NCBI RefSeq assembly: GCF_910589235.1
Contig: NC_060969.1
Location: forward strand, 3,459,115-3,523,114
DNA from: Vespa crabro
Taxonomy: Eukaryota > Arthropoda > Insecta > Hymenoptera > Vespidae
Length of the DNA: 64,000 bases
Direction: 5' to 3'
Shown here: in pieces, positions 38,310 through 49,435 of the stretch
Position numbering within the stretch: position 1 is the stretch's first letter
How the letters are laid out: the number at the start of each line of letters is the position of its first letter
Notes under the pieces: generated by a model
What the model saw: only the letters and a program-made list of their open reading frames with translations
Told to the model about the DNA's origin: nothing
Database searches by the model: none
Translations under genes and position numbers: made by a program

Positions 38310-39323
38310 GTGAGCGTTTATTCACGTGTTTTCTATCGCTTTATTATAAAGTAATCCTAAACATTCGTAATATAATTACATTATGAAGTAATTGCGTATT
38401 TATCGTAGTAATTAATTAATGTAATAATAATCGACACAAAGCTCGTTATAAATATCTTCGTGAGTTTTCTATATGTAGCTTAGGTTAACTCGCCGTAATA
38501 TGTTTTGTTTGCGATTATAACGATAACAAAGTTACAAAATTAATTGAATTTTATAATCCATCACTAATTTTAATTTTATCGAATATATTTGAATCTTTTT
38601 TATTTTTATTTTATAATAATAATTTCTGAAATGTATAAAGTTATGATTACTTATGGTTCTTGTAATGTTCACAGACGAAGGGTACATCTAGCTTTGGTAA
38701 GCGTCGGAATAAGACGCACACATTGTGCAGACGATGTGGACGTAGTTCGTATCATATCCAAAAATCACAATGCGCACAGTGTGGATACCCTAAGAAAAAG
38801 ATGAGATCATGTAAGTTGAATAAAGTTTACATTGAATCAGTAATATTTGAACTAGTTACTCTAATCAGTTTTACTGTAAAATAATTAATTGCATGTGTAT
38901 GTTAACTGAATCATATTTTACAGACAATTGGTCGATCAAAGCAAAAAGGAGGAAGACTACTGGAACTGGTAGAATGCGTCATCTGAAAATTGTCCGTCGT
39001 AAATTCAAGTAAGTTCTCGTTATTATTGATTATCAATACTATTGACATAATGTCTTAATCATATAATATATATTAACATTGATATCTATAGGTTATAAAA
39101 ATTCAAATGTTAATTTATTAATTTGTTTTAATAAAACATTAATTTTGTATTAACGTAAAACATCGACATTTGGAATAATATAAAAATGATGAGAAAATTT
39201 ATCAGAACTTTTGTATTATACAAACTAACATTGAAAAATTATAGAGGTTATATTTTTTCTTATCATTTTAGGAACGGATTCAGAGAAGGTTTGCCAAAAC
39301 ATAAAACTGTTGCTGCTAAATAA
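38307..39323 (+). CDS. RpL37: 60S ribosomal protein L37 (eL37)
   Basis: This is a component of the large cytosolic ribosomal subunit. I read four coding exons: 38307-38309 (only the ATG, followed directly by the donor GTGAGC), 38675-38810, 38924-39008 and 39272-39323. The product has 91 residues, close to the usual 93-97. It begins MTKGTSSFGKRRNKTHTLC, has the zinc-binding pattern CxxC (LCRRCG) and CxxC (CAQCGY), and ends KHKTVAAK. All junctions are GT-AG with continuous phase. The ATG-only first exon is typical of this gene in animals. A poly(A) signal follows at about 39374. Confidence 0.98.
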
Positions 39324-39373
39324 TATACAATACATTCATCATAATGTTATTAAGCTACATAACTTTAACATCC

Positions 39374-39379
39374 AATAAA
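39374..39379 (+). terminator. Poly(A) signal of RpL37
   Basis: AATAAA occurs about 50 bases after the RpL37 stop codon, at the right place for cleavage and polyadenylation of this short 3' untranslated region. Confidence 0.7.
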
Positions 39380-40317
39380 ACAAAGTTTTGGAATCTATTG
39401 TAATTCAATTATATATTTAACCAAAAAAGAAAAAAAAAAAAAAAGGAAAAAACTGTCCATCATCCATCATCCTTAATCTTTTAGGTATTCTTCCATCGTA
39501 AGTAACTTTTAGATACGATGGGCAATGGAACATCTTTCTAAGTAAATAAATAAATGTTTACTGATAAACTCTGACGCATGCGTATGTATACTATATATTG
39601 TTGCCTGAGAGGAATGGAAAAAAAATGTCTGATATGAAAGAGAACATATATCGAGTAGTATGGGCGAAATACTAAACGATCTAAGCTTGTACTGCGCAAA
39701 CGCGTCGATTCTTTTGACAACGACCACTTGTATATTTAAAGAGGTTTCGCCTTAACAAAATGTCAGTAATATACGGAATTTGTTACACGATGGTATGATC
39801 TGTTATCGATACCATCATTACATCGTGGATCTAAAACCGTGAAAGAAAAACGCGGAATCGTTGAGAAGGAAAAGAGAGAGAGATAAAAAAAAAAAGGAAA
39901 AAAGAAAATTAATTGAAAGTTATGCTACTTAAAATTAAACAATTTCAACTGCATAAACATCGACGAATTAAAATATACGCGAACGTTAATGTATTTAAAT
40001 AATAATCTATCATTAGAATCATAAAACTAATTTATAAAAGAGGTACAATTAATAAGATAGATTCATAAAAGTTATCTCTTGTTTGAATCCTCTTTGTTAT
40101 TTAATATAACTATATGTTTTGATATATATATATATATACACATATATACATATATGTAGTTAGAATTTTATCCTAGAATAAATTATCTTAACAATTGAAT
40201 TACGAAGAATAATAAACGTAAAAGAAAAGATCTAGTAATTAAAACATAGATCATTTCATTTTAATTTTATTACTCTCTTCCTGATTTATCTCTTTTAAAA
40301 GATTATTCGTTTAACAA
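39380..40317. other. Intergenic DNA between RpL37 and the MPV17L2-like gene
   Basis: No gene is supported. An A run sits at about 39430-39445. A less AT-rich patch (39480-39730) has short antisense frames with no family resemblance. The last few hundred bases probably hold the promoter of the gene starting at 40318. Confidence 0.45.
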
Positions 40318-40388
40318 ATGCATATTCTGCGAAAATTGTTCGGTAAGTATCATCTTCGTTGTTATTATTCTCTTTCAATGACTTATTC

Positions 40389-40433
<45 letters not shown>

Positions 40434-41317
40434 TAATAAATTACTTAATTAATAAATTACTTAATTAATTAATTAATTATTTTAATATATATTTTTTTAT
40501 AATCAGGTAGATACCTTCTAGTTACAAATACTATTAGCTGTGGCTTGATGATGGCAGCTGGTGATATGATACAGCAACGTAGAGAACACTGGAAACGGTA
40601 TCGTTATGTGGATTATTTTTCAAGCGGTGGAACCGCTCGTGTAATCGCTGCATCGCCAGAAGAAGAAGAAGAAGAAGAAGAAGACGACGAAAAAAAGATT
40701 ATCAATGTTGCGTCTTTATACGAACATAATTACGTTCGAACGAGAAACATGACATTAGTAGGTCTTATTCAAGGACCCTTTCATCATTGTTTCTATGGTC
40801 TACTTGAAAAAATAGCACCTGGCAAAAAAGCCAGTTCTATTATAAAAAAGACCTTTTTAGATCAACTAATCGCTAGTCCTACGTGTTTAATTATATTTTT
40901 CGGTGGTCTTGGTCTAATGGAACGAGACAAAGTCGAAGAAGCTTATAGGGAAATTAAAGTGAAGTTGATCGAAGCTTGGAAAGTATGTCCTGTTAACAAA
41001 AAAAAAAAAAAATTTATATGTAAATTATTTATTTAAAAAAAAAAAAGAAAAAAAGAAAAAAAAAAGGTCAAGTAATCTATAGTCTAATACTTTTCACATT
41101 AGGTCGACTGTTGTTTTTGGCCTCCAGTTCAATGTGTAAACTTCTTATTCGTTCCTTTACAATATCGAGTACTCTATATAAATGTTATGACTATGGTGTA
41201 CGATGTTTTTCTATCGCACATTAAATACGTAAGTATATTTGCTAAGGACATTTCAACGTTTATTTTTCCATATTATTTTCCAATGTTATTCTTTTTCAGG
41301 ATGCTCACTATGATTGA
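40318..41317 (+). CDS. Mpv17l2: Mpv17/PMP22-family membrane protein, MPV17L2-like
   Basis: This is a four-helix inner mitochondrial membrane protein; the vertebrate MPV17L2 is needed for mitoribosome assembly. I read four exons: 40318-40342, 40507-40982, 41103-41228 and 41300-41317, giving 214 residues. The match to MPV17L2 runs from RYLLVTNTISCGLMMAAGD near the N-terminus, through GPFHHCFYGLL and KTFLDQLIASP, to the family signature WPPVQCVNFLFVPLQYRVLY and LSHIKY at the C-terminus. The tiny first exon ends TTCG|GTAAG and joins in phase with GTAGATACC; without it the frame would start inside the conserved region. An acidic run of Glu/Asp (encoded by a GAA repeat at 40659-40686), followed by Lys, sits in the loop before YEHNYVRTRNM and looks like a lineage-specific expansion. 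Confidence 0.9.
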
Positions 41318-41386
41318 CAAGAAACAATTTATTAGTTAAGGAACAAATTTTATTAGATGATAGACTGTGCTAAGCGTATATTATTA

Positions 41387-41452
41387 TACTATATTATATT
41401 ATATTATATTATATTATATTATATTATATTATATTATATTATATTATATTAA
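41387..41452. repeat. ATATT pentanucleotide run
   Basis: About 13 units of a TATAT/ATATT pentamer lie shortly after the MPV17L2-like gene. Confidence 0.85.
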
Positions 41453-41558
41453 ATTTATAGAATAAGTTCCTTTCTTTATTTCTTTTTTTGTTTCTCTTTT
41501 TGATATAGTAAAATAAATGAATTTTTTCTTTAATCTTTTCGTTTTTGGATTTTTCATT

Positions 41559-41605
<47 letters not shown>

Positions 41606-42219
41606 TCATTCTTTCTTTCTTTCTCATCTTTTGTGCATTTCTGCCGATTCCATCGACTATAATAAAATAAATATTAATGGATGATTATAATTATCTGAAA
41701 TATTTTTCGACATAACGATTACTATTATTCTTTCATTGATAAGGGATCAAAATAATCCTTATAAAATAGTATAGAATGAATTAAAAATATTTGAAAATTT
41801 CGAAAAACGATGAAAGGTATTAGTTATCAGTAATCAGACGATAATGTGTGGACGTGTGGATAAGTACGTGTACCGCGCATTTCTAAAAGGGTATTAACAA
41901 ATTTCTTATCAAAGGTATCACTCGGTGATCATTCATTAAGAGTAGGGATGTTATTTATGTCGTTAGCATCTTTGTTTGGCATTTGGCGACAGGAGGATTA
42001 TAGAATTCCGTAAGCCGCCAGTCGCCATCTAGCAAATATGATTATTGACAATGTACACATAAACACAAATAATAAATTCAACGTTGCGCAACATGTCCCG
42101 TAGTATCAAGATTATACAAAGCGCCTGCAAAATGCACTTCAAACGTAAACCGTAAAATGTAACGAGTATTATTAATAAAAATATTAATAAGTATCATAGT
42201 ACAAATGCAAAAAGGATAC

Positions 42220-42223
<4 letters not shown>

Positions 42224-42281
<58 letters not shown>

Positions 42282-42282
42282 T
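42224..42282. repeat. Compound TA-TG dinucleotide run
   Basis: About 21 TA units lead directly into about 8 TG units, 500 bases upstream of the RCC2 start. Confidence 0.85.
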
Positions 42283-42779
42283 TGGAACTTTACCATCGTA
42301 TACATAGATCGATTTTTATTTTCTATAGAAAATGATAAAAAGGACATTTAAATGTGAAATAATATAAAGAAAAATGGCGGAAAAATGTTTCGATCGAGTA
42401 ATCGAATAGGTTGAATTCGATTAATATAACAAGCTCGAAATTCAAAATGTTTGACGAGAGAAATGAAACAGGAATCGTAGTACAAATCCCGTTTTCCTTG
42501 CGTTCCCTAAATTTGAAATCTAAGGAACACGGAGCGCGCCCTCGGCGATTTACAATCATAAACCGTGGTTTGCTTTGTACTTATCGTTCGAGCATGGTTT
42601 TATTATGATTTTTGAGCGCCAGGTGGCCGCGTTTTTGTTGGCCATTCGTATAGCGGTGCAATTTACTGAGCGCCATTGCATCGATAAATGTCACGAGGGT
42701 AGGTCCGCGTTTTCGACAATCGTTTTTCGCGCGATAATAAAGTCACGTTGTTTCGAAGATTGGTGTTGTGTAGTGCGAT

Positions 42780-44969
42780 ATGTCTAAGCGGAAAAATACA
42801 ACGGTTAAGAAAGGTCGCGCGAAATCGAGGAAGGTCGAATACGATGAGGAGGATATTTCGAGCGAACACGAGTCCGATGTAGAGGACGCCGAGAGTGGCA
42901 CTAATGTCGACGGTGAGGACGCTGCCGAAGACGATCTTACCGATGTCTCCAATATACCTGAGCTGCCGTCGCCAGAGGTGACTGTTATTTACTTTTTCTC
43001 ATTTCAATATTTATCTCAGGTTAACACAAATATTGATGCTAAAATGGTGATACCCGAAGAAGAATCTCAAGTCATACCAATGTTAATGAGCCTGGCGATC
43101 AGTACGTAACGACATTTCTACGATCATGAATATGAATAACGGCTTGGTGGAAGATCCTGGCGGCATCGAATACGCATGTAATATTTCAGATCCGTGTCAT
43201 GCAAGTTTCATGTAAACTGTATACTACATAATTGCATTTGGATCTTGAAAAGGATTTGGTGGATAATAACAATTTAATAGCTGATGATATGCTCCTATTG
43301 ATTGTGTTACAGGGAGGTTGGGGTAAGCCTGGCACATTACTTATGTGTGGTCTGACAAATTGGGAAATGGCAGGGCGTAAAGCACCACCAAAATCACTCA
43401 AGACAAATGTAGGACGTAGTTTGTGGACTCCTCATACTTTTAAGAATTTAAATGGAGCACGTGTAAGATTGATTGCCTCCGGACCAGCTGCCTCTCATAA
43501 TATTATTGTTACGGAGGATAATAGATGCTTGACTTTTGGTAAAAATGATAAAGGTAAATTGATCATAATATCCTTAATATAAGATCGTATGAAATCTTTC
43601 ATTATTTTACCTGCATATATCCGCAGAGAATTTTCTATAGTGCTGGATTAGCAGGAAATTATTATAACATATATGAACATTATTTCAGAACTTTGGGTAT
43701 ATATTAGGGATCGCTCTAAATACTATATTCATACTTGTGATCTATTGTTTAGAATTCTCCAGAAAAAAAAAGAAAAAAAAAAAAAAAAAAAAAAAAAAAG
43801 AAAAAAAAACCAATTTTAAAATTCTGTCAAAAATACTTTTGAATAATTTGATATTGTCAATCGATTGTAGGTCAGTTGGGTGTTGGTGATACTAAACGTC
43901 GGGATGAACCAACCGAAGTAGAAGCATTAAAGGGACACACTATTATAGCAGCATCTTGCGGTCGAAATCATACGCTTTTCTTAACCAGTCGTGGTTTAGT
44001 ATTTGCCGCTGGGGACAATAAGTTAGGACAATGTGGGGTAGGAAAATCTGATCCTTGTATAATAAAAGCTACAAAAGTTAAATATTCTGGACCTCCCATA
44101 GTAAAAGTAGGGTGTGGGGCAGAATTTTCTATGATCTTAGATATTAAAGGCGGCCTACATTCATTTGGATGTCCAGAATATGGTGTATTAGGTCATAATA
44201 CAGATGGAAAATATTTTATAACAAATACGAAGATGGCGTTTCACTTCGAGAAAGTGCCTAAACGAATCGTTTTATATGTAGAGAGAGGTAAAGACGGTCA
44301 TGTCACGCCATTAGATCGTGTTGAAATTACTGATTTCAGTTGTGGTCATTATCACACGGTTGCTATTGATAGTAAAAATCGTGCATTTTCATGGGGATTT
44401 GGAGGAATCGGTCGATTAGGCCATAACGAACAAAGAGATGAATTAGTGCCACGTTTAATTAAATTTCTTGAACCACCGAATCGAGGTGTTAGATCTGTCG
44501 CCTGTGGTAGTACTTATAGTATTGCAATTAATGTTCATGGTTCAGCACTTATGTTTGGACAAACTAAACGTACAGGAGAAGCTAATATGTATCCAAAACC
44601 TATTCAGGATTTATCAGGTTGGGAAATCAGATGTATTGGATGTTCACAAAGTAGTATAGTAGTTGCCGCAGATGATTCTGTTATTGCCTGGGGAGGTAGT
44701 CCGACCTTTGGAGAATTGGTAAGTAATATTTTATAAGCGATAATAGTTTATCTATTTTTATGATAAGAGAAAAAAAAAATGTTGTAAAATACTTACAGGG
44801 TTTTGGTGAAATGCGTAAATCATCAACTACTCCTATGGAAGTAAAAGCTTTAGAAGGTTTATACATTACAGCGGTTACTTGTGGCGTTTCTCATACATTA
44901 ATGATCTGTCGAGATGATACAGAAGAGGAGAAAGCTAAAATTAATAAACTTCCAGTATATTCTGTTTAA
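42780..44969 (+). CDS. RCC2: RCC2 (TD-60), RCC1-repeat protein
   Basis: RCC2 is a seven-bladed-propeller protein of the inner centromere and midzone in dividing cells; it acts on Ral/Rac GTPases and in chromosome alignment. I read four exons: 42780-42977, 43313-43553, 43871-44718 and 44799-44969, giving about 485 residues (human 522). The N-terminus (about residues 1-66) is a basic then acidic tail. The propeller starts at GKPGTLLMCGLTNWEMAGRK. Typical blades follow: GQLGVGDTKRRDEP, ACGRNHTL-type SCGRNHTLFL, CGAEFSMI, FGCPEYGVLGHN, SWGFGGIGRLGH, SSIVVAADDSVIAWG and FGELGFGE. The C-terminus ends KINKLPVYSV. The 5' region has a CpG-rich promoter. The frame can run on from exon 1 into intron 1 as far as 43109, but that would end the protein before the propeller. 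Confidence 0.95.
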
Positions 44970-45997
44970 TTATTAGACAATTCCTTGGATTGATAAATAC
45001 ATGGGATACAATGATTACCACATCTTTATAGAAAAGAAAAGAAAAGAGAGAAAAAAAAAAGAAAAAAAAAAGAGAAAAAAAAAGAAAGAAAACAAAAAAT
45101 CGGAAAGAATGTTTTAATTCTATATACAAGTGTAATCATATCCCAACAAACAACATCAGCCTAACATCAGGGATGCATTGTAAAAAGATTTAAGCTATCT
45201 TTGCTTGGGTCCAGAAACAGTTGCAGCATAGAAATGCTCATTTCCTTGAAAAAAAAAAAGTCTTAGCAGACTGCAAAATACGTCCATATAAAACATAGAC
45301 TTAGCTATTACTCTACTTTGTACTTCCAATTTTTACTTAATCTGTAAATGACAGTTCATCTATAATAGTAATCCCTTTCTGTTAGTAGCTCAGGATATAG
45401 ACCAAACATATAGATGCAAAAATATATTTTGATACGTTGCTATTTTATTGGAGTTCGCTGTAACTTTTAACCACAGTGAAAGTGATTATTTGTATGAGAA
45501 AAAGTGCTGGGAACTGGAAATTGTTAAGAAAGTTTTATTTCTATCATTCATTGTAGTGAATTTATAATCTTGTAATCTATACCATTGATTCATTACGGTA
45601 GTACCTGAATCATTGCACCCATAGAAATTTTTATATTATATAAGTACAATATAATACATGACATATATAGATACATAAAAATAATTCACATGTCCAATGA
45701 TTTATAAACAATGTTTTATTGACTTAATATTTATGGAGTATGACCAATAATTTTATTTGATTTTAGCGTGTAAGAAATGATTACTTCCTTGAAACCAGCA
45801 TTATTTGTCATACTTTTTTTGTATGAAAATTAATTTTTTATAGTACACATGCAGGAAGTGAAGTTTCAGTGAACATTATATATTGTTGGCTATTGTATTA
45901 TTATGCAAGGCATTCCAAGATTTAAACTATCACAATTCACAAGTATCTGGAATCCCTTGTATCTCATCTTTACACAACTATTTAAGATTATCCATCA

Positions 45998-46064
<67 letters not shown>

Positions 46065-46379
46065 TTAAGAATTTGAAAATGAAATAGAGTATTGATTTTA
46101 CTACATTCATTTTGTTTATTGTATATACAAAATGAATATAAACCTATACAACTTACTTTAAATTTTATAAGACAAATTGTAAAGAACACTGCCAAAATGT
46201 GTTAAAACATTTCATTTTTTTATTGTGACACGTCCGGTATTTAATCATTCCATTTCGTTCTATGTAATACTCTTATGCAGATTTTGCACTAAAACAAACT
46301 TGTTCTAATAAATTTGTAACGAATGTACAAGTATAATTGTCAAATAAATGAAATTTTTAAGAAAAATCAATTTTTATTA
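44970..46379. other. 3' region of RCC2, tail-to-tail with the next gene
   Basis: No coding is seen on either strand. The stretch includes A-rich runs (45028-45090) and an ATT trinucleotide run at about 45997-46065. It most likely contains a long RCC2 3' untranslated region and the converging 3' end of the minus-strand gene at 46380-46885. Confidence 0.45.
45997..46065. repeat. ATT trinucleotide run
   Basis: About 22 ATT units lie in the RCC2 3' region. Confidence 0.88.
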
Positions 46380-46885
46380 TTATAATTGCGAATTCATATA
46401 ATCTACAATATCTTTTATATATTTTTTTGGAACATTATTATATCTCCAATGTAATAGTTGATACGATATATAATATATTGGATCTACTGGACAGTATTTT
46501 AAAACACTGGTTAGTGCCCAAATGAGTGCTAATACTTTATTGCACCTATATATATATGTATATATATATATATATATAAATATATATGTATATTACATAT
46601 TTAAATAAGAAAAAATGCGCTGTTATAAAACAATGGACACAATATATGTAATCGTAACGAAAATCTTTTATATATTATAAATTTTACTTACGTGAGTTTT
46701 CTTGATTCCAAATGTTCATAACAGGAACATTTAAATGGTTTAAAAATGCAAGATTCTCTTGTTATCGTTGAGTCACTAGAAGAGAGATATTTTTCATTTG
46801 AAGCATAAGAATAATAGTCCTGTACAAATTCTGTTTCACTGGACATAACTTCATTTTCTGTTTTATCTTCCAATATTAAAGACAT
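46380..46885 (-). CDS. Small uncharacterised protein with a Dpy-30-like motif
   Basis: I read two minus-strand exons, 46885-46692 and 46545-46380, with a clean GTAAGT donor and TATAG acceptor, joining in phase to 119 residues. The first exon is polar and acidic (MSLILEDKTENEV...). The second carries LALIWALTSVLKYCPVDPIYY followed by ISYQLL. This follows the pattern of the Dpy-30 motif (hydrophobic helix, then K..P.(N/D)PI.(F/Y)(L/I)(A/S)..LL), a dimerisation helix pair found in DPY30 of histone methyltransferase complexes and in several ciliary or adenylate-kinase proteins. The motif match is my reading, not a database result, and conserved gene identity is unknown. It lies 315 bases downstream of a tiny membrane-protein gene on the same strand and converges with RCC2. 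Confidence 0.65.
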
Positions 46886-47200
46886 ATTATATTGATATAA
46901 TATATTAAAAATTTTGCAATATTTACAGCTTTTTTTTTTTTCTTTTTATATGTACTTCAAAATAAATTTGTAGATATAGCAAAGAAAATTATATAAAATT
47001 TTATAAGAGGACTTAAAAATAATTGAGCATCAGTTTACATTGTTAAAAAAAATTGTTTATGGACTTGTTATAAAAATATTAAAAATATATGAATTCAGTA
47101 ATCTGAACATATGTATTAATATAATATGATAGTAGCATATAATATATATTGAAAATGCTTTATTTACAAATAAGTTACAATAGATTTGTGTATAAGACAA

Positions 47201-47582
47201 TTACCATATATTTGTTTTGAAGATTCTATTTGTATATTTCCACTTATTCTTAATTTTTGGATCAGTATAACTTTTATAAATTATGTGCATTATATGTAAT
47301 AGAATATAAGCAAGTAAAAGACAAATCACTAAAAAAAAAAAAAAAAATTGTACTAATGCATAAATTTGTTTATATATACATATACATATATATATGGGTG
47401 ATCGTTGTTTGACCTTTGGAGGAATTTTTATGAGTCCACCCTCCCCTGATTCAGCTTGAAATAAATATAAAAAAGATCATTTTCAAATCTTAGCATTTTA
47501 TCTTAATATTAAAGCACATTGAAGATCAGATACCTTTGTATATTTAAATAACACAGAGATTTTACATACTTTTAGATATCAT
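47201..47582 (-). CDS. Putative tiny single-pass membrane protein
   Basis: I do not recognise this gene. The minus strand has a 13-base coding exon (47582-47570, Met-Ile-Ser-Lys plus one base), donor GTATGT, acceptor TTTCAAG, and an exon 47454-47201 that joins in phase. If read straight through it gives 88 residues. The N-terminal part is polar (ESGEGGLIKIPPKVKQRSP), followed by one long hydrophobic helix (VICLLLAYILLHIM) and a basic C-terminal tail (DPKIKNKWKY). Inside the exon a 57-base segment (47385-47329) has a GTATAT donor and an acceptor made of 17 Ts plus AG. Removing it keeps frame and yields about 69 residues with a more compact helix. It lies between Rab18 and the Dpy-30-like gene, all on the minus strand. 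Start and splice choices are inferred. Confidence 0.5.
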
Positions 47583-47643
47583 TTTTTATAACAAGCAACG
47601 AAAACTGAATAAATTTGACTATTGTACAAAAATGACGCATATA

Positions 47644-47715
<72 letters not shown>

Positions 47716-48258
47716 TGTATGTATATATGTATGTATATGTATATTATATATATAACAAATCTTATATAAGTGTATAAATGTAACAAAGCAAGAGACTATA
47801 AAAAGTGAACAAGTGTCTGTGATAAAAACTTTATCAGTATTATAATAAAAATGATTTATTTTTGAATATTTAGAAATAAATTGAATAAAAGACAATAGAA
47901 TTAACGGTTTGCTTTGCTTATTATTAATGGTTCAAAGCGCCAGCTTTTCATTCTTGGCTTAGCCTAAGTCCAATTTTTTGTACACCTGCAATATATAACT
48001 ATAAATTGATGATATTTTTAAAATTCGTATTTAATTAAATTATTAATTAATGTAGATCTATAAATCGTTAGCACATTTTTGTATAGTTCACAGATTGTGT
48101 AATGTTTGTTTCTTTATCTAATGTAATATAATTCTAACAATGATTCACAATATTATGTATTCATTGTAACTTGTTTTAGTTGTTTAATAAACAACATATC
48201 ATACAATAGGCGCCATGCTTATAACCCATTACCAAAAAAATTTCTTTATCACAGCCAC
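47583..48258. other. 3' region of Rab18
   Basis: No independent gene is supported. It holds a TA run leading into a TATG tetramer run (~47648-47735). On the minus strand there is one good acceptor (TATATTGCAG ending near 47986) followed by a short open frame (VYKKLDLG then stop) in phase with the Rab18 exon ending at 48491. That is a possible alternative last exon. Confidence 0.4.
47648..47735. repeat. Compound TA then TATG repeat
   Basis: About 20 TA units are followed by about 10 TATG units, in the spacer downstream of Rab18. Confidence 0.85.
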
Positions 48259-48853
48259 TTAAATCATACTGCAATAACAACGCGAATATGCATTCTGTGG
48301 TTCATAATCATCCGTCAATTGTATTCCTCTTTTTCCCATTCTATACCTAGCACCGGTCATATTGCCATTATCAATATATTTTGAAGAGTGAGTATCCCAT
48401 AAACCAGGAGTTTGTAATATCTATTTATATATAATATTTAATTTTTATGATTAAATTGTCAATAATATATAATAAATCATTGTATATTACCTTTTGAACG
48501 AGTTCCTCGAAGCAACACTTTACTCCATCCGCCGTTTTAGCACTACTTTCAATATATAGGGACTGATGTCTCCTAGCAAATTGTAAGCCTTCTTCATTGC
48601 TAACTTCCCTATTTGGTAAATCTATTTTATTACCTACTATCATTTTAACAATATCCGTTTTATTACAGTACGTGTTTAATTCATTAAGCCATGTATCCAA
48701 TTTTAAAAATGTATTTCTATCGGTAACATCATATACTAAAATAGCTCCTTGTCCATCTCTATAATAACTTGGTGTTAAAGTACGAAATCGTTCTTGTCCA
48801 GCAGTATCCTATACAATGACAGATATTTAATTAAAACAATTAAAACTTTATAT

Positions 48854-48900
<47 letters not shown>

Positions 48901-49286
48901 ATATAATTATAGTTTCAATACGGTATTGTAACTATAACAAACCAATATGAAATTGTGTAACTAACCCAAATAGCAAGTTTCACTATACTATCATCTATTG
49001 TGATATATTTTGTTTTATAGTCCATCCCGACTGTATTTCGCATATTTTCCGAAAATTCATCTTCTGTGAACCTTAAAAGTATACTAAACAAGCAAAAAAA
49101 TAAAAAATAAATAAATAAATAAAAAAAAGAAAAATTAAAAAAAAAAGAAAAGAAAAAATAAAAGAAGAGAAAAGAAAAGAAAGAAGAAGAAAAAGAAAAA
49201 AGAAGAAAATAGGAGAAAGAATGTTACATTATTAATAATCAACTTTATACACTTTGAATTAATCACATTGAGAAAAATTAAATATG

Positions 49287-49320
<34 letters not shown>

Positions 49321-49435
49321 TATACATACGTGTGTAATTATAATATATCTACCTTGATTTACCCACGTTAGATTCTCCTATCATAAGAAGTTTTAGCACT
49401 GTTAAAATATTTTGATCCATGTTATGATCATCCAT
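48259..49435 (-). CDS. Rab18: Ras-related GTPase Rab18
   Basis: This is a small GTPase of ER and lipid-droplet membranes, acting in lipid-droplet dynamics and ER-linked traffic. I read four minus-strand exons: 49435-49353, 49083-48966, 48808-48491 and 48420-48259, giving 226 residues. GTP-binding motifs seen are GESNVGKS (20-27), WDTAGQERF (67-75), NKID (127-130) and ESSAK (154-158). LNELNTYC and CFEELVQK are Rab18-typical. Switch II reads LTPSYYRDGQG, where vertebrates have a GAQG-type sequence. The C-terminus ends CYCSMI, a CAAX-type box like the single-cysteine vertebrate Rab18 tail, with a second Cys two residues earlier. The start could be Met1 or Met6; the second fits the usual family length better. 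Confidence 0.95.

Larger units (their letters stand above)
41318..42779. other. Intergenic DNA and RCC2 promoter
   Basis: No gene is supported. It holds an ATATT pentamer run (~41387-41452), a TC run (~41560-41597) and a TA run leading into a TG run (~42224-42282). From ~42470 to 42779 base composition becomes distinctly more GC and CpG rich, as expected for the promoter and 5' untranslated region of the RCC2 gene that begins at 42780. Short frames here (42323-42787) have no recognisable homology. Confidence 0.5.

Noticed and set aside
39009..39271. C/D-box snoRNA in RpL37 intron 3
   Set aside because: An ATGATGA box C-like word is present near 39186, but no CTGA box D at a suitable distance and no terminal stem were found.
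42978..43312. Extra coding exon of RCC2 at about 43021-43101
   Set aside because: There is an acceptor-like CAG and an open frame, but its donor phase does not fit the next RCC2 exon, and continuing to the next acceptor meets a stop. The direct 42977 to 43313 junction fits RCC2.
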